Positions 11,300 through 21,890 of a stretch of 64,000 nt of DNA are shown here, piece after piece (positions within the stretch are counted from its first letter, which is position 1; each line of letters opens with the position of its first letter). Source of the stretch: Prorocentrum cordatum (lineage: Eukaryota > Sar > Dinophyceae > Prorocentrales > Prorocentraceae). The position numbers and the translations under genes were made by a program. Below the pieces are notes generated by a model. The model ran no database searches. It was not told the DNA's origin and saw nothing but the letters and a program-made list of their open reading frames with translations. Location of the stretch: assembly GCA_963575745.1 (NCBI GenBank), contig CAUYUJ010017925.1:1-64000 (forward strand), given 5' to 3'.

Positions 11300-12420
11300 C
11301 TTTGTGGATGCCCTGCGGCCAGCGGGAAGCCATTTCGAGATCAACTGCGGATCATTACGCCCCCGCGGGGCCCTGAGGGCACGGTGGGTTCGCGTCGGGT
11401 CGACGCCGCGGCGACCCCGCCGCGGGCGTTCAATAGTAACGACGCCTATGGGATCGGCCAATGTGGGAACGCTCTAGCGATCGGAAAGTCGCCGATCGGT
11501 CAAGCGTGAACGGTCCACGCGGCGTCAGAAACTAATGCTGGAGTCGTCGCGGCACGACTCTGCCGTATCACTGGGTCGCTTGGCATTTTAAAGACGTCTT
11601 GGGAACGCCTGGGGTTGCGGAGCCGCCTCGGTATCGGTTTGGGTCGTCTTGAAGCCTCGCGGCTGTCGGAACTCTTCATTGCCGCCAGATGCCCGCGTAC
11701 CCCTTGGTCGGCCTCCTCCTGGGGGGGGGGGCCATGTGCGGTGTCTGCTACCTCGCGGGTGTCATGAAACTCTGACACAAGACGTGTCCACGTTGCCGAA
11801 CGGGCTTCGCACACGAGAAGATGCCCCCGCCTGGGCGCGACCGGGCCCGTGCAGTACCCCTCTGGTCAGCCTCCCCTGGGTGTGTCCCCGAAATGCGGTG
11901 CCCGCGCGCTCGCGGGGGCCACGCGGCTCTCGGGTCGGGCGAACGGGGGGGATAGCAAAGGGGGGGTTTGAGACTCAGCTCTCGTAGCTGATTTTCCCGG
12001 CGCCTCCCGGCGCCGGAGGCGACTCTATGTATCGAGGAATGGGCCCCTCGGTGAGGCCGAAATCCGCTGCATGCAGCACATTTCGCAACCCCCCCTTTCC
12101 CAATCCCCCCCTTTCGTCCGGCCCGCGGATCGGCCTCGCTCGGAGGGCCCCGATGATGTGCCTTCAGGATCGCCATGGCCGAAGCGTTCCGATAGACGTC
12201 TCTGCGTCGCCCGGCGAGCGCTCCACCCAGGAGGCGCCGCGCAGCCGAGCGCGAACGGGCCCGTGCGATACCCGTCGTGCCGGCCTAACCTGGGAGGCCC
12301 ACGTGCGAAGTCACGAGGGCGGGTCTTGGTCCGTGTTCGGCCTCCGGGGGCCCTCGCTGGGCTTGGGGAGAAAGGGATGGGATTTCTCGAAGGGGGAGGG
12401 CGTATTGAACAAGGAAACTT
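11300..12420. repeat. GC-rich stretch with a ~42-bp inverted repeat
   Basis: The segment 11930-11972 (GGGGGATAGCAAAGGGGGG core) is matched in reverse complement by 12083-12127 (CCCCCCTTTCCCAATCCCCC core), leaving a ~110-bp loop. GCGCGA(C/A)CGGGCCCGTGC occurs as a direct repeat at about 11838 and 12250. No gene is recognised; open frames on both strands are compositional. Confidence 0.6.
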
Positions 12421-12795
12421 GATGTCTGGGCTGGAATGTGCGCCTCCTCGGGCCGCTTCGGCACGGAGAGTCAAAATCGACTCGGATCGCCTGCGCCAAG
12501 ATGCACAAACCGCGCCAATGGGGCCCCGCGAGGGAACAGATATTCAGTATGATGCAGCTGAGGCATCACGGGGTACTTTAAGTGAGTGCGGGTACAAACC
12601 AGAGTGGCTGTATGCCAGTACGCAAGAGTCTGGACGATGGATGCGTTTGCCTTGGCATGCGAGATCATCTGTGTGCGTGGGTTATGAGTGAGTTCGCGAA
12701 TGGGCGACTGGGTGCGAGGGAGAAAAACAGAGAAGAGGTGAAGGACAAGTGTAGCGGGAAACATGGAAGAACGGAATGCGATGGAAGCGCGCCCC

Positions 12796-13215
12796 TGATC
12801 CCACCAGCCCTCTGGGCGCGAGTGGTTTAGCGAGTTTCCTATTCCATCTTCCCCTTCGAGGAGGGCCTCATCATAAGCACCCCCTCCCCCAGGCGACTGG
12901 CAGCCAAGCAGGACCAATGCTGCCCCCCCAATATCCCTGCTATAAAAACTGTAAAGTGCACTGTGCGGCAAACTATGGACCATGTTCGGGAGCCTGCGAG
13001 CACTTCGTTATGCTTTTTTTGTCCAAAAGACTGCGGGGGGCTGCCCCCATGTTAACTTCAGCGCGCAAGCCAGCCATCCGTCAACAAACAATACAAAACA
13101 AATACACTCCGCGGTCAAATCTGGACAATGCGCGGACACCCCACGATCACTTTTGCATCTGTTTTTGACAGGGACGGCGGGGCGGCCTTCGTATTTATGG
13201 CTGCGCGCAAGCCGA
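12796..13215 (+). repeat. ~135-bp dispersed repeat family, block 1
   Basis: Begins with GATCCCACCAGCCCTCTGGG and continues with two units sharing GCGCGCAAGCCAGCCAT, ACAATACAAA, CAAATCTGGACAATGCGCGGACACC (in parts) and TTTTTGACAGGGACGGCGG. The same ordered blocks recur at 13960-14300 and 14400-14830. Confidence 0.75.
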
Positions 13216-13429
13216 CCATGCCTACCAAACGCCAACACAACATCCGCCACCGCTCCTCTGGGCACGGCATGGGCGTGTCCTCGAGTCCTCTCACCACCCC
13301 TCGAAGCCTGTCGTCGCTCCGGAGGAGTTCGTAAGGAAGGCTCGGCGCCCCTCGGCCCAGCTCTCGTGGGAGTTCTCGCGGCTCCCCGCAGGACTTTTGC
13401 GGACCCACGGGGCCTCCAAGACTGGCCAC

Positions 13430-13905
13430 GAGGGCCCCAAGAGGCCCCCGAGACGGTCTAAGAGGGCCCCGAGTCGCCGAAGGATCGCGCCACAAGGTGC
13501 TCAAGACAGCCCCCAGGCGGCCCAAGATGCCACCAAGACGCCTCAAGAGGCCTCCAAGAGGGCCCCAAGAGACTAAATTCATTGATGTTCCTTGGGTTGT
13601 TGAACGATTTCGGCGTTCTCGCCGCTCCGCTCCCAGAGGGCCTTCGGACCCCCAATACCGTCCCAAGAGGCCTACAAAAGGGTCCCAAAACGGCCCAAGA
13701 GGGCCCAAGACGTCCCCCAAATGGGCCCAAGAGAGGGAGCACGAACCGAACATCCGAGCCTTCCGCCCCACGAGGCCCCCAGGAGGCGCCAAGAGGCGCC
13801 CAGGAGGCCCGAAGAGGCCCCCAAGAGGCAACAAAGAAGCCCCCAAGATGAAACTGCCTCCAAGAGGCCCCCGAGAGGCCTCCAACGAGATCCCAACGAA
13901 CACAC
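13430..13905 (+). repeat. CCAAGAGGCCCC degenerate repeat
   Basis: About 470 bp of 9-12 bp CCAAGAGGCCCC units between two blocks of the ~135-bp family. Open frames over 100 codons on both strands are repeat translations. Confidence 0.85.
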
Positions 13906-13959
13906 AATAGGCTTCATGCCCACAATCCAGGCACGGTGGCGAGATGGGCCGAAGGCAGC

Positions 13960-14830
13960 TAAGCGGGCGCCCCGCGATCATTGTGCATGGTTTCTTACAG
14001 AGACGGCGGGGGGGGGCCCTCGTTTTGCTTGCTGCACGCAGGCCAGCCATCCTTGTTGAACATACAATAGTAAATTCGATGTGCCTCCAAATCTGGAGCA
14101 TGCGCGGACGCCCCGTGACCACTTTGCATGGTTTTTGACAGGTGCGGCAGGGGTGCCCTCATATTGCTTGCTGCGAGCAGGCCAACAATCCCTGCAATCT
14201 TGCAATGCAAATGCAACTTGCTTCCAAATCTGGAGCATGCGCGGGCGCCCCGCGACCACCTGACATTCGTTTTTGGCATGGGTACCGGGGTGCTATTGCT
14301 GGCATGGCGGATGGGAGTGATCGAGACGGCTTGCGCCTTGTGGGCTGGTGGCGCCTTGACCTCCACCTTGATCACTGTTCCTTATTACTATACACCCCCT
14401 CCCCCAAGCGACCGGGGGCCAACCGGGCCCCATGCCGACCCGCCCCCCGCCATCCCTGTCAAACAAACAACAATGCAAACTGCACTCTGTCTCCACATTT
14501 GCACATTTGAAGCTTGCGCGGCCAACCCGATGCGGCCGCCCACATCCCTGTCAAAAACAGTGCAAAGTACACTTTGCGGCAAGTTCTTGAGTCATGTTCG
14601 TGATGCCCGCGAGCACTTTGTCTTGTTTTTGACAAGGGCGGCGGGGGTGTCAGTATATTCCCTGCTGTGCGCAAGGCTACCATCCCTGACAAAACAAGAA
14701 TACAACGTGCACCTCGCGGCTAAATTTGGATCGTGCGCGGCCATCTCGCGATCACTGCCAACTGGTTTTTGACGGGGACGGCGGGGGTGGTGGCGCGTGG
14801 CCTGCTGTGTGCAGGCCCACCAAACACAAT
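13960..14830 (+). repeat. ~135-bp dispersed repeat family, block 2
   Basis: Five or six diverged units, each carrying GCATGGTTTTTGACAGGxxCGGCGGGGGT, a GCTTGCTGCGCGCAGGCCA block, CATCCCTGTCAAACAA and CTGGAGCATGCGCGGxCGCC with spacing near 135 bp. An accessory block at 14318-14425 resembles 12796-12900, 15130-15230 and 48165-48290. Confidence 0.75.
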
Positions 14831-14889
14831 GATGGGTATCGATTTTCGACAAGTATGGCGGAAGCTGACATGTTTCCCGATGTGTGCTG

Positions 14890-15060
14890 TCACGTGCACA
14901 GGCGCACCTGGCGCAGCTGGAGTGTGCGGCACACCTGGCACATTCGGAGCACGTGGCGCACCAGGCGTGCTTGGCACGCTCGGGCCCCAGGGGTGCCTAA
15001 CGCGCGTGGCGCCCCTGGCACGAGTGGCGCACCTCGCCCAAGCGTCGCGCACCTGGGGCC
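14890..15060 (-). repeat. CTGGCGCACCTGG units, reverse of the 9-bp array
   Basis: Units such as CACCTGGCG and GTGGCGCACC are the reverse complement of the GCGCCAGGT motif that fills 15614-17925. This is a small diverged patch in opposite orientation. Confidence 0.65.
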
Positions 15061-15129
15061 GGCTTTGGCTCCCGGTAGCTGTCCATCCAAAGACGACCGC
15101 TGAACATGCTCAGGCTCGGGTGTTACTTA

Positions 15130-15475
15130 TGTGTAGGGAGGGCGGGTGGGAGTGAACTAGACGGCTTGTGGGCGGGTGGGTAGCTTGACCCCTCCCCTTA
15201 CCCCTCCCCCTGGGTCTAGATGGGGGGCACTGGAGCGTCCAGGGCGGCCTCGACGAGAAGGCACACATCGTTGATGTTATTTCGGTTTTGGGATCATTGG
15301 CCTCATGGGGGGAGGCTGATTGAGCCCCCCTTCTTTGATCGATCTCCTCCAAGATGGCCCCGAGGTGGCGCCAAGGCTGCCAAGAGTGACGCAAGAGGCG
15401 CCAAGGAGGCCCCAAAAGGCCTCCATGAGGTCCGCAAGAGTCTCCCAAGAGACCCTCAAGCACAAACAATTATCC
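15130..15475 (+). repeat. Composite repeat (second copy 48165-48615)
   Basis: Shares with 48165-48615 the order CCCCTCCCCCTGGGTCT, GGAGCGTCCA, CGACGAGAAGG, a TTTTGG-rich block, TTGATCGATCTCCTCCAA and then CCAAGAGGC units. TTGATCGA with CTCC(C)TCCAAGATGG also occurs near 362-385. Confidence 0.75.
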
Positions 15476-15560
15476 TGCGACGTACCCAACCCTTTCTACA
15501 CAAGTGACAATTGCATTCAGGACCACTCAATACCGAAGGGCATTTCGGCGCCATGGTATA

Positions 15561-15612
15561 ACGGTGATCTGCGTAGGACGTACTTCCGCTGAGCCTTCCA
15601 GAAGCCCATGCG
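15561..15612 (+). repeat. Isolated half unit of the ~101-bp repeat
   Basis: GTGATCTGCGTAGGACGTAC followed by TTCCGCTGAGCC and AGAAGCCCATG matches the end of the ~101-bp unit tandemly repeated from 17931. The 9-bp array begins immediately afterwards, so that array lies inside a ~101-bp repeat locus. Confidence 0.8.
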
Positions 15613-15613
15613 C

Positions 15614-17925
15614 GTCAGGTGAGCCAAGCGCGCCAGGCGCGCCAAGTGCGCCAGGTGCGCCAGGTGCGCCAGGTGCGCCAGGTGCGCCAAGTGCGCCAGG
15701 TGCGCCAGGTGCGCCTGGCGCGCCAGATGCGCCAGGCGCGCCAGGTGCGCCAAGCGTGCGCCAGGTGTGCGCCAAGTGTGCGCCAGGTGTGCGCCAGGTG
15801 CGCCAGGTGCGCCCAGCGCGCCAGGTGCGCCAGATGCGCCAGGTACGTCAGGCGCGCCAGGTGCGCCAGGTGCGCCAGGTGTGCGCCAGGTGCGCCAGGC
15901 GCGCCAAGTGAGGCAGGTGCGCCAGGTTTGCGCCAGGTGTGCGCCAGGTGCGCCTAGCGCGCCAGGTGCGCCAGGTGCGCCAGGTGCGCCAGGTGTGCCA
16001 GGTGCGCCAGATGCGCAAGGTGCGCCAGGTGTGCGCCAGGTGTGCGCCAGGTGCGCGCCAGGTGCGCGCCAAGCGCGCCAGGTGCGCGCCAAGCGCGCCA
16101 ATTGCGCCAGGCGCGCCATGCGCGCCAGGCGCGCCAGGCGCGCCAGGTGCGCCAGGTGCGCCAGGTGTGCCAGGTGCGTCAGGTGCGCCCAGCGCGCCAG
16201 GTGCACCAGGTGCGCGCCAGGTGCTCCCAGCGCGCCAGGTGCGCCCAGCGCGTCAGGTGCGCGCCAGGTGCGCGCCAGGTGCGCGCCAGGCGCGCGCCAG
16301 GTGCGCCAGTTGCGCCAGGTGTGCGCCAGGTGTACGCCAGGTGCGCCAGTTGCGCCAGGTGTGCCAGGTGCGCCAATTGCGCCAAGTGCGCCAAGTGAAC
16401 CGGGTGCGCCATGTGCGCCAGGTGCGACATGTGCGCCAGGTGCGCCAGGTGCGCCAGGTGCGACAGGCGCGCCAGGTCTGCGCTAGGTGTGGCAGGTGCG
16501 CCAGGTGCGCGCCAGGTGCGCCAGGTGCGCCAGATGCACCAGGTGTGCCAGGTGTGCGCCAGGAGCGCGCCAGGTGCGCCAGGTGCGCCAGTTGCACCAG
16601 GCGCGCCAGGCGCGCCAGGTGCGGCAGGTGCGGCAGGTGCGTCAGGTGCGCGCCAGGTGCGCGCCAGGTGCGCGCCAGGTGCGCGCCAGGTGCGCGCCAG
16701 GTGCGTCAGGTGCGCCAGGTGCGCCAGGTGCGCCCAGCGCGTCAGGTGCGTCAGGTGCGTCAGGTGCGCCCAGCGCGCCACGTGCGCCAGGTGCGCCAAT
16801 GGGACAGGGAGGCCTCAAAGGCGCCAGGTGCGCCACGTTCGCTAAGTTTTCGCCAGGTTTTCGCCAGGTGTGCCAAGTGCGCCAGGTGCGCCAGGTGCGC
16901 CAGGTGCGCCAGGTGCGCCAGGTGCGCCAGGTGCGCCAGATGCGCCAGATGCGCCAGGTGCGCCAGGCGCGCCAGGTGCGCCAGGTGCGCGAGGTGCGCC
17001 AGGCGCGGTAAGCGCGCAAGGTGCGCCAGGTGCGCCAGGCGCGCCAAACGAGCCAGGTGTGCGCCAGGTGTGCGCCAGGTGCGCCTATGCGCCAGGTGCG
17101 CCAGGTGCGCCAGGTGCGCCAGGTGTGCCAGGTGCGCCAGGTGCGCCAGATGCGCAAGGTGCGCCAGGTGCGCCAGGTGTGCGCCAGGTGCGCGCCAGGC
17201 GCGCCAGGTGCGCCAGGTGCGCCAGTTGCGCCAAGCGCGCCAGGTGCGGCATGCGCGCCAGGCGCGCCAGGTGCGCCAGGTGCGCCCGGTGTGCCAGGTG
17301 CGTCAGGTGCGCCCAGCGCGCCAGGTGCACCAGGTGCGCGCCAGGTGCGCGCCAAGCGCGCGCCAAGTGCGCCAGTTGCGCCAGGTGTGCGCCACGTGTG
17401 CGCCAGGTGCGCCAGTTGCGCCAGGTGCGCCAGGTGCGCCAGTTGCGCCAGGCGCGCCAAGTGAGCCAGGTGCGCTATGTGCGCCAGTTGCGCCAGGCGC
17501 GCCAAGTGAGCCAGGTGCGCCATGTGCGCCAGGTGCGACAGGTGCGCCAGGTGCGCCAGGTGCGCCAGATGCACCAGGTGTTCCAGGTCTGCGCCAGGTG
17601 TGGCAGGTGCGCCAGGTGCGCCCAGCGCGCCAGGTGCGCCAGGAGCGCCACATGCACCAGGTGTGCCAGGGGTGCGCCAGGTGCGCGCCAGGTGCGCGCC
17701 AGGTGCGCCAGGTGCACCAGGCGCGCCAGGCGCGCCAGGTGCGCCAGGTGCGCCAGGTGCGGCATGTGCGCCAGGTGCGCCCTGTGCGCCACGTGCGCGC
17801 CAGGTGCGCGCCAGGTGCGCGCCAGGTGCGCCAGGTGCGACAGGTGCGCGCCAGGTGCGCGCCAGGTGCGCCAGGTGCGTCAAGTGCGCCAGGTGCGCGC
17901 CAGGTGCGCGCCAGGTGCGCCAACG
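15614..17925 (+). repeat. 9-bp GCGCCAGGT minisatellite array
   Basis: About 2.3 kb of GCGCCAGGT with common variants GCGCCAGGC, GCGCCAAGT, GTGCGCCAGGT and GCGCGCCAGGT. As 9 is divisible by 3 and the unit lacks stops, all frames are open, producing apparent proteins of up to 711 residues (GAPGAP, RQVRQV, ARCARC; HLAHLA and WRTWRT on -). Frequent 2-bp variants shift between repeat peptides, so no frame is preserved. A relic GACAGGGAGGCCTCAAAG of the ~101-bp unit is embedded at about 16803-16820. Confidence 0.95.
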
Positions 17926-17926
17926 A

Positions 17927-18510
17927 AACAGGGAGGCCTCAAAGTGATCTGCGCATGATGTACCCCCGCTTGGCCTCCCAGGAACCCACGAAAGTGGCGA
18001 TAGTTGCGCAGATCGCAGCCCTCCAGGGGACAGGGATGCCTCAAAGTGATCTGCGTATGACGTACCTCCGCTAGGCCTCCCAGGAGCCCACGAAAGTGGC
18101 GACAGTTGCGCAGATCGCAGCCCCCCCCCAGGGGACAGGGAGGCCTCAAAGTGATCTGCGTATGACGTACCTCCGCTGGGCCTCCCAGAAGCCCACGAAA
18201 GTGACTACAGTTGCGCAGATCGCAGCCCCGCAGGGGACAGGGAGGCCTCAAAGTGATCTGCGTATGACGTACCTCCGCTGGGCCTCCGAGGAACCCACGA
18301 AGTGGCGACAGTTGCGCAGATCGCAGCCCCGCAGGGGACAGGGAGGCCTCAAAGTGATCTGCGTATGACGTACCTCCGCTGGGCCTCCGAGGAACCCACG
18401 AAGTGGCGACAGTTGCGCAGATCGCAGCCCCGCAGGGGACAGCCAGGAGCCCACGAAGGTGGCGACAGTTTGCGCAAATCGCAGCCCCCCCCAGGGCACC
18501 GCGAACACAG
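17927..18510 (+). repeat. ~101-bp tandem repeat array 1
   Basis: GGGA(G/T)GCCTC anchors at 17931, 18033, 18138, 18240 and 18341 give 101-105 bp spacing. Blocks: AGTGATCTGCGTATGACGTA, CTCCGCTGGGCCTCC, CCCACGAA(A)GTGGCGACAG and TTGCGCAGATCGCAGCCCC. The last three blocks are recognisable in the 34.3-36.0 kb array, so both belong to one family. Confidence 0.92.
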
Positions 18511-18600
18511 GAGAGAAGGAGGAGGAGCGGGCGGGAAGTGGATACCACAGTTCTCTTGTCAAAACGAGTACCCAACACAAAGAGGGTTGGGAAAAAATTC
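18505..18600 (+). repeat. 3' tail of the ~101-bp array (second copy about 36040-36140)
   Basis: After an A/G-rich segment both arrays end in AAAACGAG(T/A)ACCCAAC, a short spacer and GGGTTGGGAA. The CCCAAC...GTTGGG pair can form a short hairpin. The shared tail indicates that array plus tail is one transposed or duplicated unit. Confidence 0.8.
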
Positions 18601-18835
18601 GACGAGGCCCCCAGGACCGCTAAGAGGCCCCCGAAGACGCTACAAGATGACTCCAAGAACTCTCAGGAGACACCCGAAGAGACTCCGAGGCATCCAAGAG
18701 GCCTCCGGCGTTTCTGCTAACCCTCCTCCTCCTCCTCCTCCACCTGTTTCTCCTCCTCCCTCCTCCCTCCTCCCTTCTCCACCTCCCCCTCCTCCCCCTC
18801 CGACTCCTCCTCCATCCTCCCCCTCTTGGGTTGTG
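18600..18835 (+). repeat. CCAAGAGGC repeat then (TCC)n tract
   Basis: CCAAGAGGC-type units at 18605-18715 pass into an interrupted TCC tract at 18720-18830, the same order as at 1-606. Confidence 0.85.
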
Positions 18836-18945
18836 ACTGCTCCCCAATCCTTTTGTTCCAACTCCTCCGCATCCCTGACCAAGTCAACTCGCCTGGGCAT
18901 CGTTTCTGGATGGTCTGGTGTAGTTACGCGAAGCGTCTATTGTAA
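18826..18945 (+). repeat. Dispersed repeat tail, copy 2 (see 640-775)
   Basis: Shares GCATCGTTTCTGGATGG and TACGCGAAGCGTC in the same order and spacing as 640-775, again after CCAAGAGGC and TCC repeats. Confidence 0.75.
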
Positions 18946-19201
18946 CAACAACGCTGTCTACTTCAAGTACTCGTATCGGGGAAAATCACGTCGGCAAGCG
19001 TGCGCCCCGACTGGTGCCTGTAGGGGCCCCGCTGGACCACCTTGACGCTTGGCAACTTTTGGGCCCTTCTGGAGGCCCTTCCGGGGCCCTGTTCACCATC
19101 TTGGGAACCTTCTGGGGCCGGCCAGGGAAGCTCTTGGGCCGCTCGTGGGCCAGTTTAGGGTTACGAACGCCCGAGGCAATCCCTCTAGGAAGCTGGGGTG
19201 C

Positions 19202-19370
19202 TTAAGTCGGGCGCGTCCCCCTACAGGGGGATTTTCGACGAAAAACAAAAAAAGTACTCAACAAATACTCCCAAATGATCAAAACATACTCACCAAAGAG
19301 TCCCCATACTTTTTTTAGATAATTAAGAACTATTTAATATTCCCCCTGTAGAGGGACAAGCCCGACTTAA
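19202..19370. mobile_element. MITE-like family A, copy 1 (TTAA-flanked)
   Basis: 169 bp with terminal inverted repeats of about 28 bp: the left end reads GTCGGGCGCGTCCCCCTACA, the right end TGTAGAGGGACAAGCCCGAC. TTAA lies immediately outside both ends (19202-19205 and 19367-19370). The interior is AT-rich with no coding capacity. Other copies are at 42383-42544 and 63288-63445, with an inverted partial copy at about 44014-44129. The TTAA target resembles that of piggyBac-type elements, but no transposase is visible here. Confidence 0.9.
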
Positions 19371-20150
19371 TAGTACTCTCAACACCACACCGAGCAACAC
19401 ACTTTTAAGAATTTGGCAGGCCGGGGCCTGCCTGGCTGCCTCTGCCCGCGTGAATGGACCCCCCGCGCTCCGATCCGATGCAACCAACTGACATGCTCTG
19501 GCCTGTTATCAGACTCTGTTTCCGCATGCATTGCAGCGTGATGTTTAGAAGATGTGTTCAATCCCGTCCATTCCTATTCTTGAGCTCCCGCTATCCCTGC
19601 TGCTTCGCCCTCGGAAGCCCCGACCGCTACCAAATAGTGCTCCCTCCTTGCCCCACTTTTTTTCCTCCCCCCACATGTGCCTTTCAACGCCCTGCTTGCG
19701 GGACGATGCGTCACTGGAATGAGCGGAACAACAAGCAACCCACATCAGAAAAAGGAATTCGATAATGCCAGTCCAGCGTTCCTCTCACAGCTTGTACCCC
19801 TGGCCCTGGAAATGCTCGAACGTATCACCTGCAGGAGGGGGTGGCGCCGAGGAAGATGTCTGACGGCTGCCAGACAACCACCGGGAAACGTCATTGTGAA
19901 GACCGTGATCGAAACTACGTTGGCAATGACATTGGGATAGGAACAGCTTCCGCAGTCCCTAGGACATGCACTTCAGGTCGCCCCCTCATCCATTATGTGT
20001 TTCCTCTCCTTTGATGTGACAAAGCCCGCGTTTGCGATGTTCCTAGTCTGATTGCGCTTGCGGCCCTTCTGGTTACCCTCTCTGCCTCCTGCACCTCTTT
20101 CTCCTCCTCCTGCCTGTGTGTGGGGTAACTTCGCTGCATGCGCAGTGATC
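19371..20150. other. Low-repeat stretch, nothing recognised
   Basis: Mixed sequence with short open frames (19454-19765 +, 19677-19940 +) lacking recognisable motifs. Confidence 0.4.
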
Positions 20151-20151
20151 T

Positions 20152-20278
20152 GCTCTCGCTCTCTCTCTCTCTCTCCCTCTCCCCCAGTCTCTCTCTCTCT
20201 CTCTTTCTCTCTCACTCTCTCTCTCTCTCTCTCCCACTCTCTCTCTCTCTCTCTGTCTTTCTCTCTTGCTCTCTCTTT
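20152..20278 (+). repeat. (CT)n tract
   Basis: About 125 bp of CT dinucleotides with CCC or TTT interruptions. Open frames of Ser/Leu (+) and Arg/Glu (-) are artefacts. Confidence 0.95.
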
Positions 20279-20470
20279 GCAACAACACCGACGCGGCCCA
20301 GGCCAACATCCACTAGTCAACCCCTCCTCCTCGCCCTCCTCTCCCCCCCCCGTCGGACGCCTGCACGAGGCCTGGAATGGCCCCCTGTGCACACTTCCCA
20401 AGACCTCCTCTCCACATATTCTTCCTCCCCCTCACTGTATCAGAGTTTCTCACAAGTAACTCCTCGGGAG

Positions 20471-20845
20471 GCCGCCCGCGTGGGGTCCGAGCAGATGGGG
20501 TCGGAGGGTCGCGCCGTATCGCCGATGCGCCGGTGACGTCGGGATGGAACGAAAAGTCGGGCCCCAGATTCGGAGATGGACAGACCTCCCTTTAGTAAAA
20601 CGTGGTTTAGCGAAAACGACCTGAGGCCCAAACCTGGCGGGCGCAAGCCTGGAAAATAACGGCCACGGCGCCCTCTCGAGAACCGAAAACAGACAATTCG
20701 CTAATAGACGTGTCACTGTTGGGGGTTCTGTCCACCCCCGAAACAAAAAGTCGGGCCCCAGATCGAGCCCCATCGCTGCTGCATCGGCGATGCGGCGCGA
20801 TCCTCTCTGGCCCCGTCTGCTGCGAGCCCACTTGGGCGACCTTGG
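20471..20845. mobile_element. Nested inverted-repeat element enclosing a family D MITE
   Basis: The outer arms 20471-20535 and 20785-20845 are diverged reverse complements (CGCGCC(G)TATCGCCGATGC against GCATCGGCGATGCGGCGCG). Inside, AAAAGTCGGGCCCCAGAT is a direct repeat at about 20552 and 20747 around the family D copy at 20577-20734. A related outer-arm sequence (GATGGGGTCGGAGGATCGCG) occurs at 60123-60245. Confidence 0.65.
20577..20734. mobile_element. MITE-like family D, copy 1
   Basis: 158 bp bounded by TGGACAGACCTCCC and the inverted end GGGGGTTCTGTCCA. The interior contains CCTTTAGT, GCGCCCTCTCG and ACGTGTCA blocks shared with 45984-46143 and 48860-49016. Non-coding. Confidence 0.85.
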
Positions 20846-20894
20846 CTCTCCATGCCGCACCCCCCTCGGTGGGGCGGCCTGGGCGTTTCGCCTG

Positions 20895-20919
20895 ACACCC
20901 CCACCATCATCACCATCAG

Positions 20920-20951
<32 letters not shown>

Positions 20952-21115
20952 GCATCATCATCATCATCATCACCATCACCATCACCATCACCATCACCAT
21001 CATCATCATCAGCATCATCATCATCAGCATCATCATCATCAGCATCATCATCAGCATCATCACCACCATCATCATCATCAGCATCATCATCATCAGCATC
21101 ATCATCATCAGCATC

Positions 21116-21147
<32 letters not shown>

Positions 21148-21595
21148 CACCACCATCATCACCATCACCATCATCATCATCAGCATCATGATCATCAGCA
21201 TCATCATCATCACCATCAGCATCATCATCAGCATCATCACCACCATCATCATCAGCAGCATCATCATCATCATCAGCATCATCATAAGCATCATAATCAT
21301 AAGCATCACCATCATCATCATCAGCATCATCATCAGCATCATCACCATCATCATCATCAGCATCATCATCATCAGCATTATCAGCATCATCACCATCATC
21401 ATCATCATCATCATCATCATCTTCATCATCATCATCATCATCATCACCATCATTATCACCATCATCATCATCCATCACCATCACCATCACCATCACCATC
21501 ATCATCACCATCATCATCGTCATCGTCATCGTCATCATCATGATCATGATCATGATCATGATGATGATGATGATCATCATCATCATCAATGATGG
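20895..21595 (+). repeat. (CAT)n microsatellite with CAG interruptions
   Basis: About 700 bp of ATC/CAT triplets with regular CAG or CAC variants. All frames on both strands are open (HHH, III, SSS; DDD, MMM on -), giving 240-420 codon artefacts. Confidence 0.97.
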
Positions 21596-21717
21596 CGGAT
21601 CATCATTTATGACACTGGATCGTTTACACGGGTGGATCGGGGGTAATTTAGACAACGATGACGAGGATCTTGCCTTCGAGCCGCGCACTTTCGTCTTGCA
21701 AGCCTGCAGCAATCATA

Positions 21718-21890
21718 CAGGCGGAGAGGGGGCAGTTTTCAATATCGGGCTCTCCTATTAGCGCCGCGCGCCTTGCCTGACAAGTTTGCAACAAGTGAAC
21801 GGATGGAGAGGGGGACCGTCTTCAAATTTGGACTCTCCCCTTAGCGCCGCGCGCATTCGATTTCAACATTTGTAACATTCATCCGCCACC
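21718..21890 (+). repeat. 86-bp direct duplication
   Basis: Two diverged copies share GGAGAGGGGG, TTTCAA, GGxCTCTCC and TTAGCGCCGCGCGC; the last block begins near 21760 and 21846, spacing 86 bp. Confidence 0.75.

Noticed and set aside
15939-18074. 711-codon open frame resembling a collagen-like or RQV-repeat protein
   Set aside because: The 9-bp stop-free unit makes all frames open on both strands; variants of 2 bp shift frames freely, and the frame ends in an unrelated satellite.
20450-21712. 420-codon Asp-rich minus-strand frame
   Set aside because: CAT/GAT triplet array; no unique domain is attached.
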